DNA of 64,000 bases from Geobacter sp. SVR (GTDB lineage: Bacteria; Desulfobacterota; Desulfuromonadia; Geobacterales; Pseudopelobacteraceae): the NCBI RefSeq assembly GCF_016865365.1, contig NZ_AP024469.1:2882501-2946500 (forward strand), read 5' to 3'. Positions within the stretch are counted from its first letter, which is position 1; each line of letters opens with the position of its first letter. The translations under genes were made by a program, and so were the position numbers. Below, piece after piece: positions 52,834-61,234 of this stretch. The notes below the pieces were generated by a model, which was given only the letters and a program-made list of their open reading frames with translations, ran no database searches and was not told the origin of the DNA.

Positions 52834-55800
52834 TTACTGGTCCTCCACCCGAGCCGGAGAGCTGATGGCGTAGATCCCAGGCACGGCATTCAAGCCTGCA
52901 GTGAAAGTCACAGTAGAGGTACCAGATCCAGGTGCGTCGATAGTGGAAGGGCTGAAAGCACCTGTGACACCAGTCGGCAATCCCATAACGGTGAGGGCAA
53001 CTGCGCTGTTGAAGTCACCCGAGACGGGAGCGGTAATCGTAGAAGTCACAGTTCCACCTTGCTTCACGGAAATAGATGACGGAGAAGCCGTAAGAGCGAA
53101 TGTCGGCACTGGTGAGTCCCCTATGCCTGTCACACCAACACTCACTGATGGAACAGCTGGATAATTAGTATTGATTGTCAAGTATGCGTCTCTGTCTCCG
53201 GTAACCGATGGTCTAAAGCTGACGTTAATAGTGCAGTTCGCTCCCGCAACCAAACTTGTACCGCAGGTATTTGACAGGATAAAGTCGCTTGCATTGGAGC
53301 CGTCCGTCCCGATACCGGTGATAGTCAAATCCGCAGTGCCTGTGTTAGACAGCGTCACAGTTTGCGCTGTACTTGTCATGTTAACCATCTGGGTCCCAAA
53401 TGAAAGCGATCCAGGCAGGACCGTGAGGATCGGACCCACGCCATTGACCATCGTGACGGAGGCTGCCGGAGTTGTGTTCGAAGGGCTGGATCCGTCGACA
53501 AGAGCAAGGATCAGCTGGTTGCCCGAACTCGTTGAGAATGCCGGGCTTGCGACCAAGGTGCCGGGATTCACCTTGCCGGTCGAGACATGAGTATCATCTG
53601 ACAAACTTGAACGATTTAGTAGTAATGAAGAATCTAGTGTCATGGTGACATTTGCAGATCGATTTCCGGATACATTCCCCGTTGCATCCTTGGCCCAGGC
53701 ATACAGTGTCTTACTGTCTGCTGGCACTGCTGCTGTCCATCTGCCTGCCGTCGCCGAGGGAGCGGTGGCCGATTCCGTGACCAGATTGTCAGTGACGGCA
53801 CCGTTGTCCGTTGCGGTAATGCTGCTGATCGGCGCAGTGGATATATTCCCCGCTGCATCCTTGGCCAAAGTGTACAGGGTCTTGATGCTTGCCCTGGCAA
53901 AGGTATAGGAGGCTGGCACTGTTGCCGTCCATCCGCCTGCCGTTGCGGGAGGAGCAGCGGCCGATTCCGTGATCAGATACCCGGTGACGGCAACGTTGTC
54001 CGTTGCGGTAAAGCTGTTGATCGGCACTGTCAGTGAGTTTGAGGTGGCAGGTATGGTGAAGTCCGTAACAGTCGGTGCAGTGCTGTCTATGGTGGTAATG
54101 GTGACATCTGCACTTCTGCTTGCGGAGACATTGCCAGCCGCACCTCTTGCCCAGGCGTAGAGGGTCTTTGTGCCTGCCGTGGCACAGACATACGAGGCTG
54201 GCGCTGTTGTCGTCCATCCGCTTGCCGTTGCCGAAGGAGCGGTGGTCGATTCCGTGACCAGATAGCCGGTGACGGCAACGTTGTCCGTTGCGGTAAAACT
54301 GCTGATTGGCACTATCAAGGTAGAGGAGGCAGAGGGAATCGTAAAGGCGGTTACCACAGGAGCAGTAGTATCCTTGGTAGCTGCGGCAGGAGTAAAGACT
54401 ACATCTACCCAATAGTTGCTGGCATTGTAGGAGTAGATCGGGAAACCGCCGCCGTACTTGTATACCCCGTTACTACCGTCCAGGCCGTCTTCCAGCGCGT
54501 GCAATGGTGGGTTATCAAATGAGTGGGAAAAGTAAGGGCGATCCACAGCATAATATCCGGATGCCGAATAGCAGGAGGCGACATAGGTGGTGTTCGCTGC
54601 AATAATGACCGGAAACGGGAAAGAAACCTCCTGCCAGCCAGAAGCAGTTTCGGCCCTAAAGGTCGCGGAGGCCAGCAGCGCACCATCCCGCGACCAGAGT
54701 TTGGCTATGTGGGTCCCGGTATTGGCGTATCCTTTGTAAAATCTCAGCCCGTTAATTGCACCGCTTACGTCTGAACGGAACTTGACTCCCACCTCAACCG
54801 GTTCACCGTCGCTGGTTGCCGTGACTGTCGGTGTCACCGTGACCGGCCAGATGGTCGCCCTCGTGAGCGGTGGGCCCTGAATTTCCTTGAATAATGCCCG
54901 ACTTGTCAAAGCATAAACAGCGGTCGGGTCGGTTGGTGCGATAGTGATCGAATCAACGAAATCAATCGAGCCTTCTGTGGAATTCCATGTGCTGCCACCA
55001 TCTGTGGTCTTGAACACACCGTTTCTTGTCCCGGCATAGACGGTGAGCGGGTGGCTCGGATCGATCGCCAACGAGTTTATCATCAAATTGCCGAGGATCT
55101 CTGTCCATGAACTGCCGCCATCCGTGGACTTGGACACACCACTAGATGTCCCGGCATAGATGATTTGAGAGTTGGCCCGGTTGATCGCCAAAGAATAAAC
55201 ATGCAAGGCATTGCCGGTAAGACCATTATTGGCTGCGCTCCACGAATTGCCGCCATTGGTTGACTTGAAAACCCCGTCATTTGCTGTTCCTGCATAAATG
55301 GTTTGTACGTTGTTCGGATCAGCAGCTAATGCATAGGCTATATCATAGACCTGATAATCAGGTGATCCACGGTAGAGAAGCCCATCGTTGACAGGGAGCC
55401 AGGAAGCACCGCCATCGGTTGACCGATATATTCCTGATGTTACAGGAGATGGCGCATCAAAGATGCCGACATACACGGTTTCCGGAATAGTAGGAGTGAT
55501 CAGAAGTGAACTCACCGTTCCGCCTACAGGGACTGCCCCCCAAGATCCCCCGCCGTTAGTTGACTTGAATACGCCCACCTCAGTACCTACATAGAGAGCC
55601 AACGGATAGTTTGGGTTAATGGCAAGAGCCCAAAAAACATCATTGATACGGAGTCCAGCATGCGCCGGACTCCAGGAATTGCCCCCATCGACAGACTTGA
55701 ACACCCCATGGTATTCGGTACCGAGGAACATGGTAGTGGAGTTGACCGGATCAATCGCCAGAGAAGTGAAGTCAATGTCGGTCAAACCTATGTTGGCTGC

Positions 55801-56778
55801 CTCCCAGTGCTCCCCTCTATCGGCGGACCTGAATACTCCGTCATATGATCCGGCATAGATGTTTTGGGAGTTGCCGGGATCGAGAACCACAGAGTAGATA
55901 CTTGGGGTGGTCAGTCCCGCATTGACGAAACTCCAGGAGCCGCCGCCATCAACGGATTTGAACGCACCGGCAGCAGATGTCCCGGCATAAATGGCCTGAC
56001 TATTGGCCGGATCGATAGCAATAGATGATACATCTGTGACCGGTAAGCCACTTTTTAAAGCACTCCAGGAACTACCGCCATTGGTCGATTTGAATGCTCC
56101 ACCGAATGTCCCGGCGTAGATGGTCTGCGGATTTGCCGGATCGATGGCCAGACAATTGACCTGCAAGTCGGTCAGGCCAATGTTGATAGTGCTCCAGCTG
56201 ACTCCACCATTAGTGGACTTGTAGACCCCGGCGTTCCCGGTATAACCACTGACTCCAAGATAGATTGTCTGTGGATTGAAGGGATCAATGGCTATTGAGG
56301 AGATCACCGTAGCGGCTGATGTGATGGACCAGGAGGTGCCACCATCGTAAGACTTAAATAAACCGCCGTCTGTTCCGGCATAGATAATATCAGGTGCGGT
56401 GGGATCAATGGCTATGGAATAGATATTGGTGAGCCCGGAAAGGGATGTACTCCAGGAGTCGCCACCATTTGTCGACTTGAGGAGGCCACCAGAGGTCCCG
56501 ACGTAAACGATCTGAGAGTTTCTGGGATCAATGGCCAGACTATAGGTATAATCATCAGTATCTACAGCAGCACTCCAGGAACTGGCGCCATTTGTGGACT
56601 TGAACACATTGCCGTTTTGTGTGACAGCATAGACGGTCTGGGGACTGCTGGAGGCGATCACAAGCATCGTGATTTTACCGCCTGTCGGAGTAGTTAGTTC
56701 TTGCCAAGATGCCATTGCCGAAACAGCGAAAATTAAAAGTAACGCTGATTGAAACAGTACCCACCGGACAAGTTTCAT
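52834..56778 (-). CDS. Large secreted BNR/Asp-box repeat protein
   Basis: 1314 residues from the ATG at 56778, with GCGGAGGCTGCC upstream. Signal peptide (VLFQSALLLIFAVSAMA). Residues about 35-640 are beta-propeller repeats with Asp boxes (S-T-N-G-G-x-S-W), each beginning IAIDP-x-x-x-x-x-IYAGT. A DUF4082-like domain follows (RFYKGYANTGTHIAKLW), then three copies of an approximately 85-residue TAPVVTAFTIP...SFTATDNVAVTGYLVTES unit (the third decayed), a choice-of-anchor/ASH-type domain (LSFGTQMVNMTSTAQTVTLSNTG) and a last Ig-like piece that stops abruptly. Likely an extracellular or surface protein. Confidence 0.8.
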   Translation of the reverse strand: MKLVRWVLFQSALLLIFAVSAMASWQELTTPTGGKITMLVIASSSPQTVYAVTQNGNVFKSTNGASSWSAAVDTDDYTYSLAIDPRNSQIVYVGTSGGLLKSTNGGDSWSTSLSGLTNIYSIAIDPTAPDIIYAGTDGGLFKSYDGGTSWSITSAATVISSIAIDPFNPQTIYLGVSGYTGNAGVYKSTNGGVSWSTINIGLTDLQVNCLAIDPANPQTIYAGTFGGAFKSTNGGSSWSALKSGLPVTDVSSIAIDPANSQAIYAGTSAAGAFKSVDGGGSWSFVNAGLTTPSIYSVVLDPGNSQNIYAGSYDGVFRSADRGEHWEAANIGLTDIDFTSLAIDPVNSTTMFLGTEYHGVFKSVDGGNSWSPAHAGLRINDVFWALAINPNYPLALYVGTEVGVFKSTNGGGSWGAVPVGGTVSSLLITPTIPETVYVGIFDAPSPVTSGIYRSTDGGASWLPVNDGLLYRGSPDYQVYDIAYALAADPNNVQTIYAGTANDGVFKSTNGGNSWSAANNGLTGNALHVYSLAINRANSQIIYAGTSSGVSKSTDGGSSWTEILGNLMINSLAIDPSHPLTVYAGTRNGVFKTTDGGSTWNSTEGSIDFVDSITIAPTDPTAVYALTSRALFKEIQGPPLTRATIWPVTVTPTVTATSDGEPVEVGVKFRSDVSGAINGLRFYKGYANTGTHIAKLWSRDGALLASATFRAETASGWQEVSFPFPVIIAANTTYVASCYSASGYYAVDRPYFSHSFDNPPLHALEDGLDGSNGVYKYGGGFPIYSYNASNYWVDVVFTPAAATKDTTAPVVTAFTIPSASSTLIVPISSFTATDNVAVTGYLVTESTTAPSATASGWTTTAPASYVCATAGTKTLYAWARGAAGNVSASRSADVTITTIDSTAPTVTDFTIPATSNSLTVPINSFTATDNVAVTGYLITESAAAPPATAGGWTATVPASYTFARASIKTLYTLAKDAAGNISTAPISSITATDNGAVTDNLVTESATAPSATAGRWTAAVPADSKTLYAWAKDATGNVSGNRSANVTMTLDSSLLLNRSSLSDDTHVSTGKVNPGTLVASPAFSTSSGNQLILALVDGSSPSNTTPAASVTMVNGVGPILTVLPGSLSFGTQMVNMTSTAQTVTLSNTGTADLTITGIGTDGSNASDFILSNTCGTSLVAGANCTINVSFRPSVTGDRDAYLTINTNYPAVPSVSVGVTGIGDSPVPTFALTASPSSISVKQGGTVTSTITAPVSGDFNSAVALTVMGLPTGVTGAFSPSTIDAPGSGTSTVTFTAGLNAVPGIYAISSPARVEDQ

Positions 56779-57332
56779 GGCAGCCTCCGCGGAATTATGG
56801 TGCGACAATATGCGATCATTGGATTCGCGAAACCTTGAAATACGGCGGGCGTGGAGTACCCCACTAAATGCGCAAGAGCAAACAGAATGCCAGAAGTTAA
56901 ATGGTAGAGCTTGCGGGGGATGATGCGGTGTAACTACGCGATGGTGTAAAACGGCCCGACAAAATAGGCCGGAATCTTACAGCGAACAAAGGGCCTATGA
57001 CCTGCAGCATGAATAAAAGGCTTTTAGCGTTGATCGTACCGATTGGAGCGGATGTTTCCCAACGAATTAGATGGTACGGTCGTGAAGATGCATGTAAGAA
57101 GTTGGTTGAAGGAATAAAGCGAGGGGGTTCCGGATGGTGCGAAAGCTGTGCTCGCGCAAACGCTCCCGGTCTCGAATGCAGGCTAAAATAACGCAGGTTG
57201 TTCGATCTCTTTTCGAGCGGGTGGTGAGCTGGCGCCGAACTTCAGGAAACCATTTGACATCATCGCAGTTTCCAACGATGAATACCTTAGAAAAAAGGCC
57301 ACTTCTCTGACGAAAGTGGCCTTTTTGAAATT
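56779..57332. other. Right part of the island, no clear gene
   Basis: About 550 bases. It holds the sigma-54-like promoter at 56876-56893 and the right direct repeat. A 64-codon plus-strand frame (56997-57191) has no recognisable domain. Confidence 0.5.
56876..56893 (-). promoter_or_regulatory. Sigma-54 (-24/-12) promoter of the BNR-repeat gene
   Basis: On the minus strand CTGGCATTCTGTTTGCTC: GG at 56891-56890 and GC at 56879-56878, ten bases between. It lies about 100 bases ahead of the start codon. Confidence 0.65.
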
Positions 57333-57344
57333 TGGCGTCCCCTG
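57288..57344. repeat. Right copy of the tRNA-Arg-end direct repeat (putative attR, with terminator)
   Basis: Includes the GGCCACTT/AAGTGGCC terminator hairpin of tRNA-Arg and the last 12 bases of the tRNA. Matches 52606-52662 with a few changes in the hairpin loop and T-run. Confidence 0.75.
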
Positions 57345-57409
57345 CAGGATTCGAACCTGCGGCCTACGGCTTAGAAGGCCGTTGCTCTATCCAGCTGAGC
57401 TAAGAGGAC
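57333..57409 (-). tRNA. tRNA-Arg (anticodon TCT)
   Basis: Cloverleaf on the minus strand: acceptor GTCCTCT/AGGGGAC, D arm AGCTCAGCTGGATAGAGC, anticodon stem ACGGC/GCCGT with loop CTTCTAA, T arm GCAGGTTCGAATCCTGC, encoded CCA. It reads AGA. Its 3' end is the repeated sequence at 52606. Confidence 0.95.
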
Positions 57410-57479
57410 GTACGTGGGAAGCATTGTGAGTCTGCTGAAGAGGCTGACATTCCTGGTCAGCCTCCTGAACAATTGTTTG

Positions 57480-57566
57480 TGGTGCCCGGAGCCGGGATCG
57501 AACCGGCACAACGTTGCCGTCGAGGGATTTTAAGTCCCTTGCGTCTACCAGTTCCGCCATCCGGGC
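57480..57566 (-). tRNA. tRNA-Leu (anticodon TAA)
   Basis: Cloverleaf on the minus strand with a long variable arm: acceptor GCCCGGA/TCCGGGC, anticodon stem AGGGA/TCCCT with loop CTTAAAA, T arm GCCGGTTCGATCCCGGC, CCA encoded. It reads UUA. A GAGGCTGAC/GTCAGCCTC stem-loop lies between it and tRNA-Arg. Confidence 0.95.
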
Positions 57567-57575
57567 AGAACGGTA

Positions 57576-57854
57576 TCAGCAGTTTACCCGCTCCTTGAGT
57601 TCCTTACCGGTCTTGAAAAAAGGCGTTTTCTTGGCGGGAATGCTGACAACTTCGCCGCTCTTCGGATTGCGCGCCTCGCGCCCGGTACGCTCACGAATCG
57701 TGAAACTTCCGAAACCACGAATCTCGACTTTGTCGCCTGCCCTGAGAGCGTCTTCAATGGAGTCGAAGACGGTATTAACCAGCAGCTCGGAAACCTTCAT
57801 ATTCAGCATGCCATGGGCCTGCACAACTTTTTCGATCAATTCGCTCTTAGTCAT
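57576..57854 (-). CDS. ihfB: Integration host factor, beta-type subunit
   Basis: 92 residues, CAGGGGAGATAC upstream. HU/IHF fold: TKSELIEKVVQAHG, KVEIRGFGSFTIRERTGREARNPKSGEVVSIPAKKTPFFKTGKELKERVN. Its place just behind rpsA is the usual ihfB location. IHF bends DNA and helps sigma-54 activators touch their promoters, which matters here given four such promoters in the window. Confidence 0.9.
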   Translation of the reverse strand: MTKSELIEKVVQAHGMLNMKVSELLVNTVFDSIEDALRAGDKVEIRGFGSFTIRERTGREARNPKSGEVVSIPAKKTPFFKTGKELKERVNC

Positions 57855-57875
57855 GTATCTCCCCTGCGTGAAGCA

Positions 57876-59615
57876 CTAATTATTGTTTTTGTTGTTGAGT
57901 TCCTGCTGCAGAAGCTCACCGAAACTCGATGTCGCCTTGCCCTGGGAACCCAGGTACTGCTCGAATTCCGCCTTTTCGGCGGCAGCCTGCAATGCCTTGA
58001 TGGAAAGGGAGATACGCCGTTCCTTGGGATCGCAGCTCAGCACAACCGCCTCGAGAACGTCGCCGATCTCGGCAAAGGTCTTGGCAGAAGGCACTTTCTC
58101 GCGGGAAAGCTCGGAGACGTGGATCAGGCCTTCGATACCCTCTTCCAGTTCCACGAACACGCCGAAATCGGTCAGAGAGGTAACCTTGCCGGAAACCTTG
58201 TTGCCGGGGCGATAGGTAGAGGGGGCGAGAGACCAGGGATCCGGCTCGAGCTGCTTGATACCCAGCGAGAGACGCTCGTTTTCCACATCGACCTTCAGAA
58301 CTACGGCGTGGACAAGGTCGCCTTTGGCATAAACATCGCCGGGATGCTTGATGCGCTTGGTCCAGGAAATGTCGGAGACATGGACCAGACCGTCGATTCC
58401 GTCTTCGATGCCGATGAACATGCCAAAGTCGGTCATGTTCTTGATCTGACCTTCGATCTTAGTGCCCGGAACGTATTTTTCCGCGATTGCGGTCCAAGGA
58501 TTCTCGTTGGCCTGCTTCAGGCCGAGGGAAATCTTGCGATTGCCCATATCGAGACCCAGCACTACCGCTTCGACTTCATCGCCGACGTTGAGAATGTCGG
58601 AAGCCCTTCTGACCCGTTTGGTCCAGGACATTTCGGAAACGTGGATGAGCCCTTCCACACCCGGCTCCAGTTCTACAAAGGCGCCGTACTCCATCAGGCT
58701 GACAACGCGACCTTTGATGCGGCTTTCGACCGGATATTTCTCCGGCACAGTCAGCCACGGGTCGGACAGAGTCTGCTTCACCCCCAGGGAAATCTTGCCC
58801 TTGGTGCGATCGAACTTGAGAACTTTGGCGGTGATCGCCTGTCCCGGCTTGAGTACATCCGCCGGCTTGCCCACGCGGCCCCAGGAAAGATCGGAAACGT
58901 GCAGCAGGCCGTCCACACCGCCCAGATCGACGAATGCGCCGTATTCGGTCACATTCTTTACGACGCCTTCCACGATTTGACCTTCTTCCAGTTTCTCGAG
59001 GGTCAGTTCGCGGACAGAAGAACGCTCTTCTTCGAGGATCGCACGGCGGGAAAGCACGATATTGTCGCGGCGCTGATTGAGTTTGATCACCTTGAATTTA
59101 CCGGTGAGTCCGATGTAGTTCTCAGGATTGGCAGAAGGACGGATATCCACCTGGGAGGCGGGCAGGAACGCCTGCACTCCGAAGATATCAACGCTGAACC
59201 CGCCGTTGACACGGGCAGTGATGGTACCCTCGAGGATACCCCCTTCCTGGCCGGCATCGCCGATCTTTTCCCAGGCTGCCTGGTAGTCTGCTTTTTTCTT
59301 GGAAAGAATATAACCTTTTTTGCCGTCTTCGCGGGTCATCAGGACGCGGATACGGTCGCCGATAGTAACGTTCACTTCGCCATTTGCATCACGAAACTCC
59401 GATACCGGTACATGGCCTTCCGACTTTAGCCCGATATCCACGAGGACGGTTTCCTGGTCGATGCGTACAACTGTTCCTTCTATGATCTTGTCCCGCTCGG
59501 GCCTCTCCTTGAGGCTTTCACTGTAAAGCGCGGCAAATTCGTCGCTCTGCTGCTCGAAATCCGGATCCTCGTGCTCACCGTTATCAGCAGTATTGAGCCT
59601 TTTGAAGTCAACCAT
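57876..59615 (-). CDS. rpsA: 30S ribosomal protein S1
   Basis: 579 residues with six S1 (OB-fold) repeats, for example GTVVRIDQETVLVDIG, GVVKNVTEYGAFVDLGGVDGLLHVSDLSW, GRVVSLMEYGAFVELEPGVEGLIHVSEMSW, GQIKNMTDFGMFIGIEDGIDGLVHVSDISW and GKVTSLTDFGVFVELEEGIEGLIHVSELS. It binds mRNA on the 30S subunit for initiation. Normal length and conserved position between ispH and ihfB. Confidence 0.95.
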   Translation of the reverse strand: MVDFKRLNTADNGEHEDPDFEQQSDEFAALYSESLKERPERDKIIEGTVVRIDQETVLVDIGLKSEGHVPVSEFRDANGEVNVTIGDRIRVLMTREDGKKGYILSKKKADYQAAWEKIGDAGQEGGILEGTITARVNGGFSVDIFGVQAFLPASQVDIRPSANPENYIGLTGKFKVIKLNQRRDNIVLSRRAILEEERSSVRELTLEKLEEGQIVEGVVKNVTEYGAFVDLGGVDGLLHVSDLSWGRVGKPADVLKPGQAITAKVLKFDRTKGKISLGVKQTLSDPWLTVPEKYPVESRIKGRVVSLMEYGAFVELEPGVEGLIHVSEMSWTKRVRRASDILNVGDEVEAVVLGLDMGNRKISLGLKQANENPWTAIAEKYVPGTKIEGQIKNMTDFGMFIGIEDGIDGLVHVSDISWTKRIKHPGDVYAKGDLVHAVVLKVDVENERLSLGIKQLEPDPWSLAPSTYRPGNKVSGKVTSLTDFGVFVELEEGIEGLIHVSELSREKVPSAKTFAEIGDVLEAVVLSCDPKERRISLSIKALQAAAEKAEFEQYLGSQGKATSSFGELLQQELNNKNNN

Positions 59616-59648
59616 TAAACCATACCCCCTGGACGTTTTCTTTTACCC

Positions 59649-59670
59649 CCGCAGTGCCTAAATACTGCGG
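59649..59670 (-). promoter_or_regulatory. Leader stem-loop upstream of rpsA
   Basis: CCGCAGT (59649-59655) and ACTGCGG (59664-59670) pair perfectly in the rpsA leader, about 35-55 bases ahead of its start. It could take part in S1 autoregulation, or be an ispH end structure. Confidence 0.35.
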
Positions 59671-59703
59671 AAGCTCTTAAATGTATCACAAATCGGTAAA
59701 AAT

Positions 59704-60546
59704 TCAATTGCTTTTATTGATGTCCTCGATCCGGTTCATGACCTCATCGATGATCCATTTGGGAGTGGAAGCGCCCGCCGTAACGCCGACCCGTTCAACC
59801 CCTTCGAACCAGGCGGCGTTGATCTCTGCAGCGGTTTCAATATGGTGCGTACGAGGCTGCAATTCTGCGCAAACCTCTGCCAGCCGGCGGGTATTGGCGC
59901 TGTTGAAGCCGCCGACCACCAGCATGCAGTCCACCTGGCAGGCCAGTTCCTTGGCCTCTTCCTGACGTACGGCGGTTGCATCGCAGATCGTATTGAAAAC
60001 ACGGATCTCCCCACCCCGGAGAAGACATTCACAGACAACGTTCTTGAGGTTTTCAAAGGACTGGGTGGTCTGGGCGACAATGCCAATCTTACTCATCTTG
60101 GGAAGCGCCTTGACTTCGTCCCCTGAGCCGACCACAAAGACCTTGTCCCCACCGTAGGAGACGATCCCCTGCACTTCCGGGTGGTCTGCATCACCGACCA
60201 CCACCACGCCGTATCCCGCTTCGGACAGGCTCTGGACGTGTTCCTGCGCCTTCTTGACGAACGGACAGGTGGCATCGACGATCTCGAGGTTCTTCTGGAT
60301 GGCTTCGTTGATCTCATCCGATGCGACACCGTGCGAACGGATGATGATGGTACCGCTGTCCATACTCTCCAGACTTTTGAGTACTTTCACCCCCATCTCT
60401 TCCAGTTTGTTGACCACCTGGGGAGAGTGGATGATCGGACCGAGCGTGAATGTCCGCTTGTCCATGGCAGCCGCTTCAAAGGCCATCTGTGTGGCGCGCT
60501 TGACGCCGAAGCAGAAGCCGGCACGTTTGGCAAGTATCACTTTCAT
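59704..60546 (-). CDS. ispH: 4-hydroxy-3-methylbut-2-enyl diphosphate reductase
   Basis: 280 residues. IspH signatures: LAKRAGFCFGVKRA (first cluster Cys), LGPIIHSPQVVNKLEEMGV, IIRSHGV, DATCPFV (second Cys), ICDAT and CMLVVGGFNSANTRRL, with THHIETAAEI. It makes IPP and DMAPP in the last step of the MEP isoprenoid pathway using a [4Fe-4S] cluster. Followed by rpsA, as in other Geobacter-type genomes. Confidence 0.95.
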   Translation of the reverse strand: MKVILAKRAGFCFGVKRATQMAFEAAAMDKRTFTLGPIIHSPQVVNKLEEMGVKVLKSLESMDSGTIIIRSHGVASDEINEAIQKNLEIVDATCPFVKKAQEHVQSLSEAGYGVVVVGDADHPEVQGIVSYGGDKVFVVGSGDEVKALPKMSKIGIVAQTTQSFENLKNVVCECLLRGGEIRVFNTICDATAVRQEEAKELACQVDCMLVVGGFNSANTRRLAEVCAELQPRTHHIETAAEINAAWFEGVERVGVTAGASTPKWIIDEVMNRIEDINKSN

Positions 60547-60562
60547 GGTTTCTTCCCTGTTA

Positions 60563-61234
60563 TTACAGTTTTTGTTTTACAAACCCTTCCATAGTGGAGA
60601 GGACATCTTCGATAGCGAGACCGGAAGAGTCGATGGCAATGGCATCTTCAGCCTGCCTGAGCGGAGCGAGGTCCCGCCGGGAATCCTGCTCGTCCCGCAG
60701 AATGACTTCGGCGATGGTATCCTCGAGCGTCACCTGTTCCCCCTTGGCCAGCAGCTCCGTGAAACGCCGGCGACCGCGCTCCTCCGGCGAGGCGGAGAGA
60801 AAAAATTTCAGATCGGCATCGGGAAAAACCACCGTGCCTATGTCGCGCCCCTCCAGAACGACCCTTCCATTGCATCCCATTACCCGCTGGGCCCGCACCA
60901 TCGCCTCCCTAACCGGCCTGAGAGCGGAAACACGGGAGGTCATCAGCGACATCTCCGGAGTGCGGATCTGTCCGGTCACGTCCTGGCCGTTGGCAGTCAC
61001 CCGCTGAACACCGTCCACAACTTCGAGACGCACATCGACATTGCTGCAGAGACGCTCCACCGCCGCCACATCTGACGGATCGATCCCGGCACGGCTGATC
61101 AGGAGTGCCACGGCACGATACATGGCGCCGGTATCGATCTGCAGATAGCCGAGCCGCTGGGCCAGAAGACCGGCGATGGTACTCTTGCCGGCTCCGGACG
61201 GACCGTCGATGGCGATAACCAGTCCCGATTTCAT
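60563..61234 (-). CDS. cmk: Cytidylate kinase
   Basis: 223 residues. The ATG overlaps the aroA stop (ATGA). P-loop GPSGAGKSTIAGLLAQRL, YLQIDTGAMYRAVAL, VVLEGRDIGTVVFPDADLKFFLSASPEERGRRRF and RDEQDSRRDLAPL mark CMP/dCMP kinase. It supplies CDP for nucleotide synthesis. The aroA-cmk-ispH-rpsA order is conserved. Confidence 0.95.
   Translation of the reverse strand: MKSGLVIAIDGPSGAGKSTIAGLLAQRLGYLQIDTGAMYRAVALLISRAGIDPSDVAAVERLCSNVDVRLEVVDGVQRVTANGQDVTGQIRTPEMSLMTSRVSALRPVREAMVRAQRVMGCNGRVVLEGRDIGTVVFPDADLKFFLSASPEERGRRRFTELLAKGEQVTLEDTIAEVILRDEQDSRRDLAPLRQAEDAIAIDSSGLAIEDVLSTMEGFVKQKL

Larger units (their letters stand above)
52663..57332. mobile_element. Putative small genomic island at tRNA-Arg
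   Basis: A 4.7-kb segment between two direct copies of the tRNA-Arg 3' end plus its terminator. The tRNA gene on the right is complete, as expected after integration at its 3' end. The segment carries the BNR-repeat protein gene and about 550 bases without a clear gene. No integrase is seen, so the island is probably a remnant or was mobilised in trans. Confidence 0.55.

Noticed and set aside
56779-56960. Cyclic-di-GMP/cGAMP (GEMM) riboswitch upstream of the BNR gene
   Set aside because: Such riboswitches often precede cytochrome and surface genes in Geobacter, but the GCAAAG-type core could not be found on the minus strand here.
57813-59429. 538-codon plus-strand frame opposite rpsA
   Set aside because: Antisense of six S1 repeats; no gene-like features of its own.
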